From Hyphomicrobiales bacterium (GTDB lineage Bacteria > Pseudomonadota > Alphaproteobacteria > Rhizobiales > Rhizobiaceae), in NCBI GenBank assembly GCA_900473685.1, contig UCNE01000018.1:186001-250000 (forward strand): a stretch of DNA of 64,000 bases, in the 5' to 3' direction. The notes under the pieces were generated by a model, which saw only the letters and a list, made by a program, of their open reading frames with translations, did not search any database and had not been told where the DNA came from. The translations under genes were made by a program, and so were the position numbers. Shown in pieces: positions 38,244-47,716 of the stretch (positions are counted from its first letter, which is position 1; the number at the start of each line of letters is the position of its first letter).

Positions 38244-38837
38244 TTATGCGAGCCTCACCAGAAGACCCGTGGCCAGTGACTGGAATGCCTCGACAGCCTT
38301 CGGCAGGACGTCCTGCGGATCGTCACTGGCAGCGATCCAAAGCGCAGCATTGAGTGCTGCGCCACTGAGAAGGCGGGCGGCGGCTTCGGCATCGACAGGT
38401 TTAAGAATTCCTTGTAAAATCAACCGTTCTACCGTTCTCCGGGTCGCCTGTAGGCAACTGCTTTGGCTCGGCCATTGCGACGGGTCACCCAAGACGGCAG
38501 GACCATCGCGCAAGACGATGCGTTGCACTTCAGGATCAAGCGCCATCTCGATATAGGCAGCACCTTCGGCCAGCAGACACTGCCAATCGTCTCCCGCCCC
38601 TGCCCCGATCTGTTGCGCGCGCGAAGCCATTTCAGAATCGATCTGCTCGACAACTGCCGCCAGAAGCCCCCGTTTGTCCCCGAAATTATGATAGAGGGCG
38701 CCACGCGTCAGACCAACTTCAGCGGTCAAATCGTCCATTGACGCGGCTGAATATCCTTTTTCGGCAAAGGCCCTGCGTGCGGCCGCAATCAGCTTGACGC
38801 GGTTTTCTTCCATCATCTCAAGGCGCCGGTTGGCCAT
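38244..38837 (-). CDS. TetR-family repressor (divergent from ridA copy 1)
   Basis: A 197-residue TetR regulator from the ATG at 38837. The N-terminal HTH is SMDDLTAEVGLTRGALYHNF near residue 34. The ligand-binding part (about 60-190) has a long helix with MALDPEVQRIVLRDGPAVLG. It is divergent from the RidA gene, and the intergenic region holds two copies of a palindromic operator, so autoregulation and control of ridA are expected. The inducer is unknown. Confidence 0.93.
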   Translation of the reverse strand: MANRRLEMMEENRVKLIAAARRAFAEKGYSAASMDDLTAEVGLTRGALYHNFGDKRGLLAAVVEQIDSEMASRAQQIGAGAGDDWQCLLAEGAAYIEMALDPEVQRIVLRDGPAVLGDPSQWPSQSSCLQATRRTVERLILQGILKPVDAEAAARLLSGAALNAALWIAASDDPQDVLPKAVEAFQSLATGLLVRLA

Positions 38838-38849
38838 CTTGTCCTCAAA

Positions 38850-38922
38850 TTCATATACGCTTCGTATACGAAATTGACATGCGAGGCGCATGCTGCTATT
38901 TCGTATACGCACCGTATATGAA
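38850..38922. promoter_or_regulatory. Duplicated TetR operator between tetR and ridA
   Basis: The same 23-base site occurs twice in opposite orientation: TTCATATACG-CTT-CGTATACGAA at 38850-38872 and its reverse complement form TTCGTATACG-CAC-CGTATATGAA at 38900-38922. The arms are identical between the copies; only the three central bases differ. The centres are 50 bases apart, close to five helical turns. Position and symmetry make these operators of the adjacent TetR protein, by inference. Confidence 0.85.
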
Positions 38923-38991
38923 ATAGCATGACCTGTGAAGTACAAAGCGCCGCACACCAAATGCGGTCCCATCCCATTACGAGAGATGAAA

Positions 38992-39390
38992 ATGACCCAA
39001 CGCCAAGCAATCTTCCCCCCGAACAGACATGCTCTCTATGAGGAGCATGGTTATTCTGCTGCCATTCGATCCGGTGACCTTCTGTTCGTGTCCGGGCAGG
39101 TCGGCAGCCGCACCGATGGAACGCCTGAACCTGATTTTGAACAGCAAGTCAGACTAGCCTTTAAAAATCTTGAGGCCACGCTGGGCGCAGCCGGATGCAC
39201 ATTCGATGATATCGTGGATGTGACGTCGTTCCACACGGACCCCGAAAATCAGTTCGCAACCATCATGGCCGTCAAGCAACGGGTTTTCAGCAAGCCACCT
39301 TACCCGAACTGGACGGCCGTCGGTGTCACCTGGCTCTCCGGCTTCGATTTCGAGATCAAGGTTATTGCGCGCATCCCAACCGACGCGTGA
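38992..39390 (+). CDS. RidA/YjgF-family protein without the catalytic arginine, copy 1
   Basis: A 132-residue cytoplasmic YjgF/RidA fold protein. The ATG at 38992 has GAGAG seven bases upstream; ATG at 38986 is also in frame. It has the family blocks RSGDLLFVSGQVG near residue 26 and FEQQVRLAFKNLEATLGAAG near residue 49. Aligned with RidA, the catalytic Arg (E. coli R105 in VARLPKD) is replaced by Trp in the C-terminal VGVTWLSG. Arg is needed for 2-imino acid deaminase activity, so this belongs with Rid groups lacking it. It is under divergent TetR control. Confidence 0.88.
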   Translation: MTQRQAIFPPNRHALYEEHGYSAAIRSGDLLFVSGQVGSRTDGTPEPDFEQQVRLAFKNLEATLGAAGCTFDDIVDVTSFHTDPENQFATIMAVKQRVFSKPPYPNWTAVGVTWLSGFDFEIKVIARIPTDA

Positions 39391-39456
39391 TTTCCCGCCG
39401 TGGCAAACTCGATCCAATTGAAAACTCACGCACTATAGTGTGCTCAACATTCCTAG

Positions 39457-39478
39457 CGAGGGCCGATATCGGCCCTCG
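39457..39478 (+). terminator. Perfect 22-base palindrome after ridA copy 1
   Basis: CGAGGGCCGAT (39457-39467) and ATCGGCCCTCG (39468-39478) are exact reverse complements with no spacer. It lies 67 bases after the ridA stop. No T-run follows. It may terminate transcription as a cruciform or hairpin with a reduced stem, or bind a protein. Confidence 0.45.
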
Positions 39479-39648
39479 GATTACCCAATCGGCGCATGGA
39501 TTGCACTCAACGAAAGACCGGCATAGCTGCTGCCACAGTCATCTTCTGCACCATTCCTCCGGTCTCACCGTCCACCGAAAAAGCGCTCGACAGAGCCATT
39601 GCCCGAAAATAAAGTTACCGGAGTTTTCTTCTGTCGAGGGCGTTTGCG

Positions 39649-40653
39649 ATGACGTTGAAGAATGCAATTCCGCAACCCACTCTCATCCAATCTCTTCAAG
39701 CATCCATTGCTCCGGCATTCGCCCTGCATGCCGGCGTGATACTCGGCGTGTTTACTGTACTTGGCGACACTATCCTCACGACAGCAGATGTGGCGCGCGC
39801 TCTGAATGTCGATCCGCGCCGCCTCGAGCGATTGCTGTATGCGCTGGTTTCGGCGGGCCTTCTGAAAATCCACGACACAGGTTTTTGCAATGGTCCGGAG
39901 GCGGCCGCGTATCTTGTCCAGGGAAAACCCGGCTATATCGGCGAGGAGCACCAACTTCTCGATGAACTCTGGCGCGCAGATCTGATGACCGCCACGTCCA
40001 TTCGCGAGGCACGTCCCGCCGCGAAACATGATTTCGCCACGTCAGATCCCGAGGAAGCACTGGCATTCTTCCGTGGAACGGCGCCAAGTGCATTGGCCTT
40101 CGGACGCCGGCTGGCGGACATGATCGACTTCGAAGGCGTGCACTCGGCCATCGATATTGGTGGCGGGCCTGGCCATTCCCTCATCGGACTGCGTGAGGCC
40201 AAGCCAGACCTTGAGGTTACCCTGCTCGAATTTCCGGCGAATATAATACTTGCGAAGAAACTTCTGGCAGGAGAACCGCTCGCCGATGGATTGAGATTCG
40301 AGGCCGGCAATATCGTGGAGACACCGTCGAGCACTCCCCACGACCTTGCCATTCTAAAGGCGGTGATCCAGGTGCTATCACGCGACGAAGCGGCCAAAGC
40401 CATTCGCAACACCCATGCCAGCCTCAAGCCAGGCGGAAGAATATTGATCAGCGGTGTCGGCATCCTCAACGATGACCGGGTGTCGCCGTTGGAGGCAGTC
40501 TTCTACGATTTGAGCTTCATGAACCTTTACCCGGAAGGCGCGTCGTATACCCGACGCGAATACCGTTATTGGCTGTCGGAAGCGGGCTTCGTCGACATTG
40601 CATTCGATACCATGCCATCGGGAAGCCAGTTGATCTCGGCGAGAAAACCGTAG
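39649..40653 (+). CDS. SAM-dependent O-methyltransferase (plant-type COMT/ASMT family)
   Basis: A 334-residue methyltransferase of the acetylserotonin/caffeate O-methyltransferase family. The N-terminal winged-helix dimerisation domain (about 15-95; TTADVARALNVDPRRLERLL) precedes the Rossmann catalytic domain with SAM motif I AIDIGGGPGHSLIGL near residue 163 and a post-motif (LKAVIQVLSRDEAAKAIR). The substrate is unknown. It follows ridA copy 1 with a 258-base gap and has no clear Shine-Dalgarno, so it may be separately transcribed. A bidirectional terminator lies behind it. Confidence 0.85.
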   Translation: MTLKNAIPQPTLIQSLQASIAPAFALHAGVILGVFTVLGDTILTTADVARALNVDPRRLERLLYALVSAGLLKIHDTGFCNGPEAAAYLVQGKPGYIGEEHQLLDELWRADLMTATSIREARPAAKHDFATSDPEEALAFFRGTAPSALAFGRRLADMIDFEGVHSAIDIGGGPGHSLIGLREAKPDLEVTLLEFPANIILAKKLLAGEPLADGLRFEAGNIVETPSSTPHDLAILKAVIQVLSRDEAAKAIRNTHASLKPGGRILISGVGILNDDRVSPLEAVFYDLSFMNLYPEGASYTRREYRYWLSEAGFVDIAFDTMPSGSQLISARKP

Positions 40654-40663
40654 CTACAAACAA

Positions 40664-40696
40664 AAACCGCCCGCAACGGCTTGTTGCGAGCGGTTT
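40664..40696. terminator. Bidirectional terminator between O-methyltransferase and pyrG
   Basis: AAACCGC (40664-40670) and GCGGTTT (40690-40696) with inner CGCAAC (40672-40677) / GTTGCG (40683-40688) give a 13-pair stem with one mismatch and a GGCTT-type loop. A-rich sequence at 40662-40666 supplies a T-run on the minus strand, so it best serves pyrG, and T-rich sequence follows on the + strand. Confidence 0.75.
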
Positions 40697-40741
40697 ATGT
40701 ATCTGAACTCATGGTGAGTTATTGGCTAACGCCGAATCTTG

Positions 40742-42424
<1,683 letters not shown>

Positions 42425-42477
42425 TCAGAATTTTTTCGTTCAAAAGGTTCGGGTGGCAAAATTCAAACAAAAGAAAA

Positions 42478-42502
42478 CCGGCGGAAGACTGGCTTCCGCC
42501 GG
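42478..42502 (-). terminator. Rho-independent terminator of secG
   Basis: CCGGCGGAAG (42478-42487) and CTTCCGCCGG (42493-42502) form a perfect ten-pair stem with a five-base loop. On the minus strand it is followed by a T-rich tail (TTTTCTT). It lies 22 bases after the secG stop. Confidence 0.92.
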
Positions 42503-42523
42503 CGATTATATCTGCCTTGAGCC

Positions 42524-43009
42524 TTACTGGCCGCTTGGGACTTCCGAACCGGATGTTGCCGGCTTTGTTTCGGTCGTCGCAGGTGTCTGCGTGGCAGGTG
42601 TCTGGGTCGTCGCCGGCGTCGTAGTTGCAGGCGTCTGGGTGGCGGCGCCCGACTGTGCCGGTGTCTGTGTTGGCGTCTGGGCAGGCGTTTCGCCAGCCGG
42701 CGGTGTCGTGCCGCCGCCGAGCGAATCAAGAACGCCCTTGCCGTTGTTGGTCGTGCCCGGGATACGATCGAGAACGTCGGTGGCGTTCGGCTGGTAACGG
42801 GCGAGAATGCCCATGCCGAGCGCCAGCACGAAGAACAGGGCTGCGAGGATGGCGGTGGTGCGGGTCAGCGCATTGGCGGTGCCGCGCGCGGACATGAAGC
42901 CCGAGCCGCCGCCGATGCCAAGGCCGCCGCCTTCGGAGCGCTGAATGAGCACGACGCCGATCAGCGCCAGCACAACCATGAGATAGATGACAAGCAATAC
43001 GGTCTGCAT
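42524..43009 (-). CDS. secG: Protein-export membrane protein SecG with Thr/Pro-rich tail
   Basis: Small integral subunit of the SecYEG translocon. The 161-residue product from the ATG at 43009 has two membrane helices (about 2-23 and 50-71). The conserved cytoplasmic loop is RSEGGGLGIGGGSGF. The C-terminal 75 residues are Thr/Pro/Gln-rich (TQTPATTTPATTQTP type repeats), a disordered tail longer than in E. coli SecG (110 residues) but common in rhizobia. The frame continues to 43144 without support. It is upstream of pyrG and separated from it by a terminator. Confidence 0.92.
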   Translation of the reverse strand: MQTVLLVIYLMVVLALIGVVLIQRSEGGGLGIGGGSGFMSARGTANALTRTTAILAALFFVLALGMGILARYQPNATDVLDRIPGTTNNGKGVLDSLGGGTTPPAGETPAQTPTQTPAQSGAATQTPATTTPATTQTPATQTPATTETKPATSGSEVPSGQ

Positions 43010-43194
43010 TTTGTCCAGTCCTGCCTTAGATCGCGGTCTTCCCGGCTTGAAAAGCCACAGGATGGACACGTGATCGAGTGATCGTCCGGCATGGAGATGC
43101 AGCGAAATTGCAATGCAAGTTTCAGCGCCCGCTCCACGCGGCAAAGATTAGTGTTGGCGGCTGCATATACCAAGCCACCGCCCATTAAAAGCCC

Positions 43195-43237
43195 CTACAG
43201 CGCCGCGCATCGAACATGACGCGCAAAAGCGCTGTAG
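43195..43237. repeat. Extragenic palindromic element between secG and tpiA
   Basis: CTACAGCGC (43195-43203) pairs perfectly with GCGCTGTAG (43229-43237). Inside, GCGC (43205-43208) pairs with GCGC (43221-43224). The outer sequence and inner GACGCGC resemble an extragenic repeat widespread in Rhizobium genomes as I recall it. It lies 46 bases after tpiA on the minus strand and 186 upstream of secG. Confidence 0.55.
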
Positions 43238-43282
43238 AAGGTTGAGATGCGGCATAATTGCCGCGGCCACTGTTCGGCGAAC

Positions 43283-44053
43283 TTAAGCCGTCAATTCTTC
43301 ATACGCCCGGTAGATGGCGAGAAAGTCGTCGGCTTTCAAGCTTGCCCCGCCGATCAGGGCACCATCGACATTGGCAACGCCCATCAATTCCCTAGCATTG
43401 CCCGGCTTGACGGAGCCGCCATAGAGGATGCGCATCTTGGCGCCGGCCGGACCGAAGCGGGCGACGAGTTCTGCGCGCTGGAAAGCGTGGGCTTCCTCGA
43501 CATCGGCTGCCGTCGGCGTCAGGCCGGTACCGATCGCCCAGACCGGTTCATAGGCAATCACGGTGTTTTCAGCGGTGGCGCTATCAGGGATCGAGCCTGC
43601 GAGCTGACGCTTCAGGACGTCCAGCGTCTGGCCGCCCTTGCGCTCGTCGCCGGTCTCGCCGATGCAGATGATGGCAACGAGATCAGCGGCATAGGCAGCC
43701 TCGGCCTTGGCGCGCACCAGAGCGTCGCTCTCCTTGTGATCGGTGCGGCGCTCGGAATGGCCGACGATGACATGGGTGCCGAAGCAATCGGCGATCATTT
43801 CGGCGGAGACGTCACCGGTATGGGCGCCGGACACCTTTTCGTGGCAATCCTGCGCGCCGATCAGCAGCGGGCTGTCGTCGCACAGCGCCGTTGCCACATA
43901 GAGCAGTGTCGCTGGCGGGCAGATCAGCGTTTCGACCTTGTTCGACAGATTGCCCTTGACGCCTTCCGCCATCGCCTTGATCTGATCGAGCGACGCCCGC
44001 AGACCATTCATTTTCCAGTTTCCGGCAACAAGCGGTTTTACCTCGGGCGTCAT
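43283..44053 (-). CDS. tpiA: Triosephosphate isomerase
   Basis: Interconverts glyceraldehyde 3-phosphate and dihydroxyacetone phosphate. The 256-residue TIM barrel has GNWKMNG near residue 11 (substrate Lys and Asn), VIVGHSERR near residue 94 (electrophilic His), the catalytic Glu in [11 protein letters not shown] near residue 168, and [12 protein letters not shown]. The length is canonical. A hairpin GCGGCA/TGCCGC (43249-43264) follows the stop, but with no T-run. Confidence 0.97.
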   Translation of the reverse strand: MTPEVKPLVAGNWKMNGLRASLDQIKAMAEGVKGNLSNKVETLICPPATLLYVATALCDDSPLLIGAQDCHEKVSGAHTGDVSAEMIADCFGTHVIVGHSERRTDHKESDALVRAKAEAAYAADLVAIICIGETGDERKGGQTLDVLKRQLAGSIPDSATAENTVIAYEPVWAIGTGLTPTAADVEEAHAFQRAELVARFGPAGAKMRILYGGSVKPGNARELMGVANVDGALIGGASLKADDFLAIYRAYEELTA

Positions 44054-44220
44054 GTCGTCTCCTTAAGGGCATTGTCCTTTTCCCGGCAAAGGCCCTAGCA
44101 AATAAGCCGGGCAAAGAAAAGCACGCCTGCAAAGCCGCCGCCCAGCATATCGCCGATGACTTAGGCCTGGTATCGAAACAGTGAAGGGCGGACGGCTTGT
44201 TCGCACCTGGCGAAAGAACG

Positions 44221-44817
44221 ATGATTCGGGAAAAATTCTGGAGATTACAAATGCTGCGTAACGGGCCGGACGCGTTCGGGTGGGTAACCATTCTGCTTCA
44301 CTGGGCGATTGCTCTCCTGATCGCCGGGTTGCTGGTGCTTGGCTACATCATGACCCGGCCGGATATCGACCCGATGCTGCAATTCGATCTTTTCCAATGG
44401 CACAAGTCCTTCGGGTTCACGGCCCTTGGCCTCTGCATCATCCGGGTCCTCTGGTGGTTGGCCAGCCGACATCCCGTGGCCGTTGCCGGGCTCTCGGTGC
44501 GGGAAAAATGGGCGAGTTTTGCCGTCCACATCCTGCTTCTCTGCCTGACGCTGGCCGTGCCGCTCACCGGCTGGGCGCTCGCCTCGACCTCGACGCTGGA
44601 TATTCCGAGTTTCTATTTCAATCTCGTCGTCATCCCGCATCTGCCGCTCGGCAAATCCGCCGTTGCCGAAGCCCTGTGGACCAACGCCCATGCGATCCTC
44701 GCCTATAGCCTGGCGGCGCTTGTGCTGCTGCATGCAGCGGCGGCCCTGCACCATCACTTCGTCCGCCACGATGCGGTGCTTGTCCGCATGCTGCGCAGCA
44801 GGCAACGGGACGGCTAG
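44221..44817 (+). CDS. Cytochrome b561 family protein
   Basis: A 198-residue membrane cytochrome of the bacterial b561 family. Four membrane helices are visible with heme-ligand candidate histidines in LLHWAIALL, QWHKSFG, TNAHAILAY and LVLLHAAAALHHH. I chose the ATG at 44221; a TTG at 44197 is less likely. It probably mediates electron transfer between quinol and a periplasmic partner, or superoxide/quinone redox. The YceI gene follows 57 bases later, a common pairing. Confidence 0.9.
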   Translation: MIREKFWRLQMLRNGPDAFGWVTILLHWAIALLIAGLLVLGYIMTRPDIDPMLQFDLFQWHKSFGFTALGLCIIRVLWWLASRHPVAVAGLSVREKWASFAVHILLLCLTLAVPLTGWALASTSTLDIPSFYFNLVVIPHLPLGKSAVAEALWTNAHAILAYSLAALVLLHAAAALHHHFVRHDAVLVRMLRSRQRDG

Positions 44818-44874
44818 GAATATTCCGCCGGTATCGTGCGTCTAACCGAGCGCGAAACAGCAAGGACCGCAACA

Positions 44875-45468
44875 ATGCCCGTACGTTTGACGACAATCAC
44901 CGCTTCACTGATGGCAGTGGCAAGTTTCACCGCCCACCCGTCCCTGTCGCAAGCCAAAGCGCCGACGCTGGATGACGCGGCCGGCCGCTACGATATCGAC
45001 GGATCGTCACAGATCAACTTCAAGGTCGGCCAGGTCGGCGGCGGCGGCATTTCCGGCAAATTCACCAAATTCTCCGGCACGTTCCAGCTGGATCGCGGCG
45101 ATATCGAAAAATCCGTCGTGGAATTTGCACTCTTTCCGGAAACCGTTCAGACCGGCGAACCGCGCATCGAGAATTTCCTGCGCTCCACCGCCGTGTTCGA
45201 TACCGCGTCCTATCCGAAAATCGTCTTCCGCTCGACCAAGATTACCCGCACCGGCGAGGATACTGCGCAGATCGAAGGCAACTTGACGGCCAAGGGCACG
45301 ACCAGAACCGAACATTTCGATGCGACGCTGACCAAATGGAACCGGCGGGTTATCGGCTTTCACATCCAGGGCGGCGTCTACCGCACCCGCTACGACATGT
45401 CAGTGGGAATCCCGATCTACTCGAACATCGTTGAGTTCGACATGATGGTAAACGGGCAAAAACACTAA
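44875..45468 (+). CDS. YceI-family periplasmic lipid-binding protein
   Basis: A 197-residue secreted YceI-fold protein from the ATG at 44875, with AGGA upstream; the GTG at 44836 is not used. A signal peptide (about residues 1-30, ending near SLSQAKA) is followed by the lipocalin-like YceI domain (GSSQINFKVGQVGGGGISGKF, FRSTKITRTGEDTAQIEG, and the terminal VEFDMMVNG). YceI proteins bind isoprenoid or amide lipids in the periplasm. It is paired with the cytochrome b561 gene, which supports a quinone-related role by inference. Confidence 0.9.
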   Translation: MPVRLTTITASLMAVASFTAHPSLSQAKAPTLDDAAGRYDIDGSSQINFKVGQVGGGGISGKFTKFSGTFQLDRGDIEKSVVEFALFPETVQTGEPRIENFLRSTAVFDTASYPKIVFRSTKITRTGEDTAQIEGNLTAKGTTRTEHFDATLTKWNRRVIGFHIQGGVYRTRYDMSVGIPIYSNIVEFDMMVNGQKH

Positions 45469-45508
45469 TTTTTTTTGCAAGTCTCTCCGCGCCAAACTCC
45501 CCCAGACC

Positions 45509-45539
45509 GGCGGGCTGTTCCTGCGGGAACATGCCCGCC
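45509..45539 (+). terminator. Hairpin after the b561-yceI pair
   Basis: GGCGGGCTGTTCC (45509-45521) pairs with GGAACA-T-GCCCGCC (45526-45539) with one bulged T and a TGCG loop, 40 bases after the yceI stop. A run of eight T occurs before, not after, this stem, so it is not a textbook rho-independent site. Confidence 0.45.
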
Positions 45540-45673
45540 GCCGCCGGTGGGTCAAGATGATCCCGACCGGTCATGCCCCGTTTGAGAATTGACGGTGGTT
45601 GAACGCACTTCTACTCTTTGTAAATATTGATCATTGTTCATTTGTGTCTTGGCTGGGGATCCGGGGCGCCCAC

Positions 45674-46222
45674 ATGCGGTATGCTTTTGTCACATCTCTG
45701 ATTTTCAGTCTTGGCCTGCTGCCAGTCGCGGCTTCAGCGCAGGACGTCCTGACCACGGCAACACCGGATCTGCTGATCCGCTCGCTGAACCCGGCCCTGG
45801 CGCAGAAGGAGAAAACCCGGGGATTGAAGATTGTTGGCGCCAAGGATCTGGAAACAGTCAACAGCTATGGCGACAGGCTTTTGGCGACGGTCAATCTCGC
45901 GGTCAATTTTCACTTCGGCTCGGCTGAACTGACACCGCAGGCAGAGCGCCTTCTCGACACTGCCGGCACAGCTCTGCAATCCAGCGAGCTCGCTTCCTAC
46001 CGGTTCCTGATCGGCGGCCATACGGATGCGGCCGGCACCGACGCTGACAATCTCGATCTCAGCCGGGCGCGGGCGGCATCAACTACGCGGTATCTGCTGA
46101 CGCACTACAAGATCGACCCGAGACGGCTGGTCCTGCGGGCGTTCGGAGAAACCACCCTGCTCTTTCCGGCCGACCCCGAAGACGGGCGCAATCGCCGGGT
46201 CGAGATTTCGACGCTCAAATAG
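45674..46222 (+). CDS. OmpA-family peptidoglycan-binding protein
   Basis: A 182-residue secreted protein from the ATG at 45674. The signal peptide (about 1-22, ending AASAQ) is followed by a short linker and an OmpA C-terminal domain. That domain has FHFGSAELTPQAERLL near residue 80, GGHTDAAGTDADNLDLSRAR near residue 119 (peptidoglycan-binding Asp and Arg) and the terminal NRRVEI. No outer-membrane barrel precedes it, so it is a soluble or membrane-attached peptidoglycan anchor. A 205-base gap separates it from yceI. Confidence 0.88.
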   Translation: MRYAFVTSLIFSLGLLPVAASAQDVLTTATPDLLIRSLNPALAQKEKTRGLKIVGAKDLETVNSYGDRLLATVNLAVNFHFGSAELTPQAERLLDTAGTALQSSELASYRFLIGGHTDAAGTDADNLDLSRARAASTTRYLLTHYKIDPRRLVLRAFGETTLLFPADPEDGRNRRVEISTLK

Positions 46223-46249
46223 TGTGCGGAGATCCGACAACTGCCAGCC

Positions 46250-46942
46250 TCAGTTTGGAACGAGGCCATCCAGCAGAAAGTCGAGACCTTTCCGGAAAAC
46301 GCCATCCCAATCGTTGTCCAGCAGCAGACGCGAGCGTTCGATTGTCGGGTAGTGTTCGCTGAGACGTGTCAGTCGCTGATGCCCTGCCGTCCTGTCCTCT
46401 TCCGAGAGGTCGAAGCTCGCCCGGGTGATCGTCGCGCCGATCACATAGTTCCAGAGCGACCATATCGCCGCGTTCAGATCTGCGTCGGAGACACCGGCCC
46501 TGGCCAGGGTCTTGCTCAGCAGCTCCAACCGGCCGAGGATGTTTACGCCAAGGGCTCGTTGCGGCAACAGCGATGCAGACCAGGGATGGCGCAACATGCT
46601 GGCGCGCCAGTCTTCGAGCATGTGAATGGCTTCCTGGCGCCAGTCCTGACTTTGAACGGTTTGCGGAAGTCCGCGATATTCGAGCACCGCGTTGAGGGCC
46701 AGATCAACGACTTCCTCCTTGTTGGCGACGTGCCAATAAAGGCTCATCGCGCCCGCTCCGAGGCGATCGGCCAGCCGGCGCATCTTCAATCCGTCGATGC
46801 CCTCAGTATCCAGTAATTCTACCGCAGTGGCCACGATCCGCTCCAGGGAGAGAGGCGGTTCGCTGCGCTCATCCGCGGACTGGACCGACATATCTTTCCG
46901 TTGAGGCCGTTTGCTCTGCGCGCCGCTGCCTTTGCCTGCCAT
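46250..46942 (-). CDS. TetR-family repressor (divergent from ridA copy 2)
   Basis: A 230-residue TetR regulator. A basic disordered N-terminal tail (about 1-30) precedes the HTH (LKMRRLADRLGAGAMSLYWH near residue 51, the TetR-type Tyr-Trp-His) and a TetR_C-like ligand domain (about 105-225). It faces the secreted RidA gene across 191 bases that carry a 52-base symmetrical operator. It is not a paralogue of the TetR at 38244: the HTH and length differ. The inducer is unknown. Confidence 0.92.
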   Translation of the reverse strand: MAGKGSGAQSKRPQRKDMSVQSADERSEPPLSLERIVATAVELLDTEGIDGLKMRRLADRLGAGAMSLYWHVANKEEVVDLALNAVLEYRGLPQTVQSQDWRQEAIHMLEDWRASMLRHPWSASLLPQRALGVNILGRLELLSKTLARAGVSDADLNAAIWSLWNYVIGATITRASFDLSEEDRTAGHQRLTRLSEHYPTIERSRLLLDNDWDGVFRKGLDFLLDGLVPN

Positions 46943-47007
46943 CCGTCTTCCTCACTGATCAGAATGCCGATGTAAGCCGACAATACAGCGCATGTCTATT
47001 CTGACCG

Positions 47008-47059
47008 ATTGACTCGTACGCTGTACGATGCGATTTTATCGTACAGCGTACGAGTCAAT
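47008..47059. promoter_or_regulatory. 52-base symmetrical operator between tetR and ridA copy 2
   Basis: Two 22-base arms (47008-47029 and 47038-47059) are exact reverse complements around an eight-base spacer (GCGATTTT). Each arm itself contains the dyad TCGTAC-N3-GTACGA (47014-47028 and 47039-47053), with centres 25 bases apart. This is a double operator for the divergent TetR, by position. A hairpin role in RNA is possible but less likely at a promoter. Confidence 0.88.
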
Positions 47060-47133
47060 TCGCAATGCGTTAAAATTCAATCCTGCAAACGCGAGGGTAC
47101 GTTGCTCGTGGTCAGCGCAACCAAGAGAAAATC

Positions 47134-47622
47134 ATGTCACGCGCAATCCAGCATCTGCTTATCGGAGGGCTAATCATCATGACTGCGGGAATTTCGACTG
47201 CGGCGGCAGCAAACGACAGCGATCGCAAACTGACCATCGTCAATCCTAAGAACCTCTACGACCCGACGCCGAATGGCTACAGCACGGCGGTAATTGTGCG
47301 GCGCGAAGGCCGGGTCGCCTATATTTCCGGGCAGGGAGGGCAGGACAACACCGGGGCCTTGTCGCCTGACTTTGCCGTTCAGGTTAAGCAGGCCTATGCA
47401 AATCTGCGCGCAGCCCTTGATGCGCTCGGCGCAAAGCCGGATCAGGTCGCAAAGCTCACGGTCTTCGTGGTGGATCACGACATGTCCAAGCTTGAGATCT
47501 TGAGCAGCAACGTCAAGGAGATGTTCGGCAAAACGCTGCCGGCGCAGACGCTGATTCCTGTTCCCAAGCTTGCAATCGACCCGATGCTCTTTGAGGTCGA
47601 GGCCGTCGTTTTGCTTGACTAA
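47134..47622 (+). CDS. Secreted RidA-like protein without the catalytic arginine, copy 2
   Basis: A 162-residue YjgF/RidA fold protein with an N-terminal signal peptide (about 1-26, hydrophobic LLIGGLIIMTAGI, ending STAAAA), so it is expected in the periplasm. The core has RVAYISGQGGQDNTG near residue 58 and FAVQVKQAYANLRAALDALG near residue 78. The residue matching catalytic Arg of RidA is Lys in VPKLAID, so imine deaminase activity is unlikely. It has AGAGAAA-type purines upstream. It is divergent from its own TetR, like copy 1. Confidence 0.88.
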   Translation: MSRAIQHLLIGGLIIMTAGISTAAAANDSDRKLTIVNPKNLYDPTPNGYSTAVIVRREGRVAYISGQGGQDNTGALSPDFAVQVKQAYANLRAALDALGAKPDQVAKLTVFVVDHDMSKLEILSSNVKEMFGKTLPAQTLIPVPKLAIDPMLFEVEAVVLLD

Positions 47623-47659
47623 AGCACTCCTGACCGGTCGCTTGAACTGAAAATGAATC

Positions 47660-47686
47660 GGGCGCGCAGCTGTCAGCCGCGCGCCC
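47660..47686. terminator. Hairpin between ridA copy 2 and the aminotransferase gene
   Basis: GGGCGCGC (47660-47667) and GCGCGCCC (47679-47686) pair perfectly, and GCTG/CAGC inside nearly extends the stem. It lies 38 bases after the ridA stop and 31 bases after the convergent aminotransferase stop, so it could serve both. There is no T-run. Confidence 0.6.
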
Positions 47687-47716
47687 CCAATGCAATTTCA
47701 ATCCTGTCCCGGAAGA

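Noticed and set aside
39387..39965. 192-residue + strand frame after ridA copy 1
   Set aside because: Overlaps the O-methyltransferase in another frame and crosses the 22-base palindrome; not protein-like.
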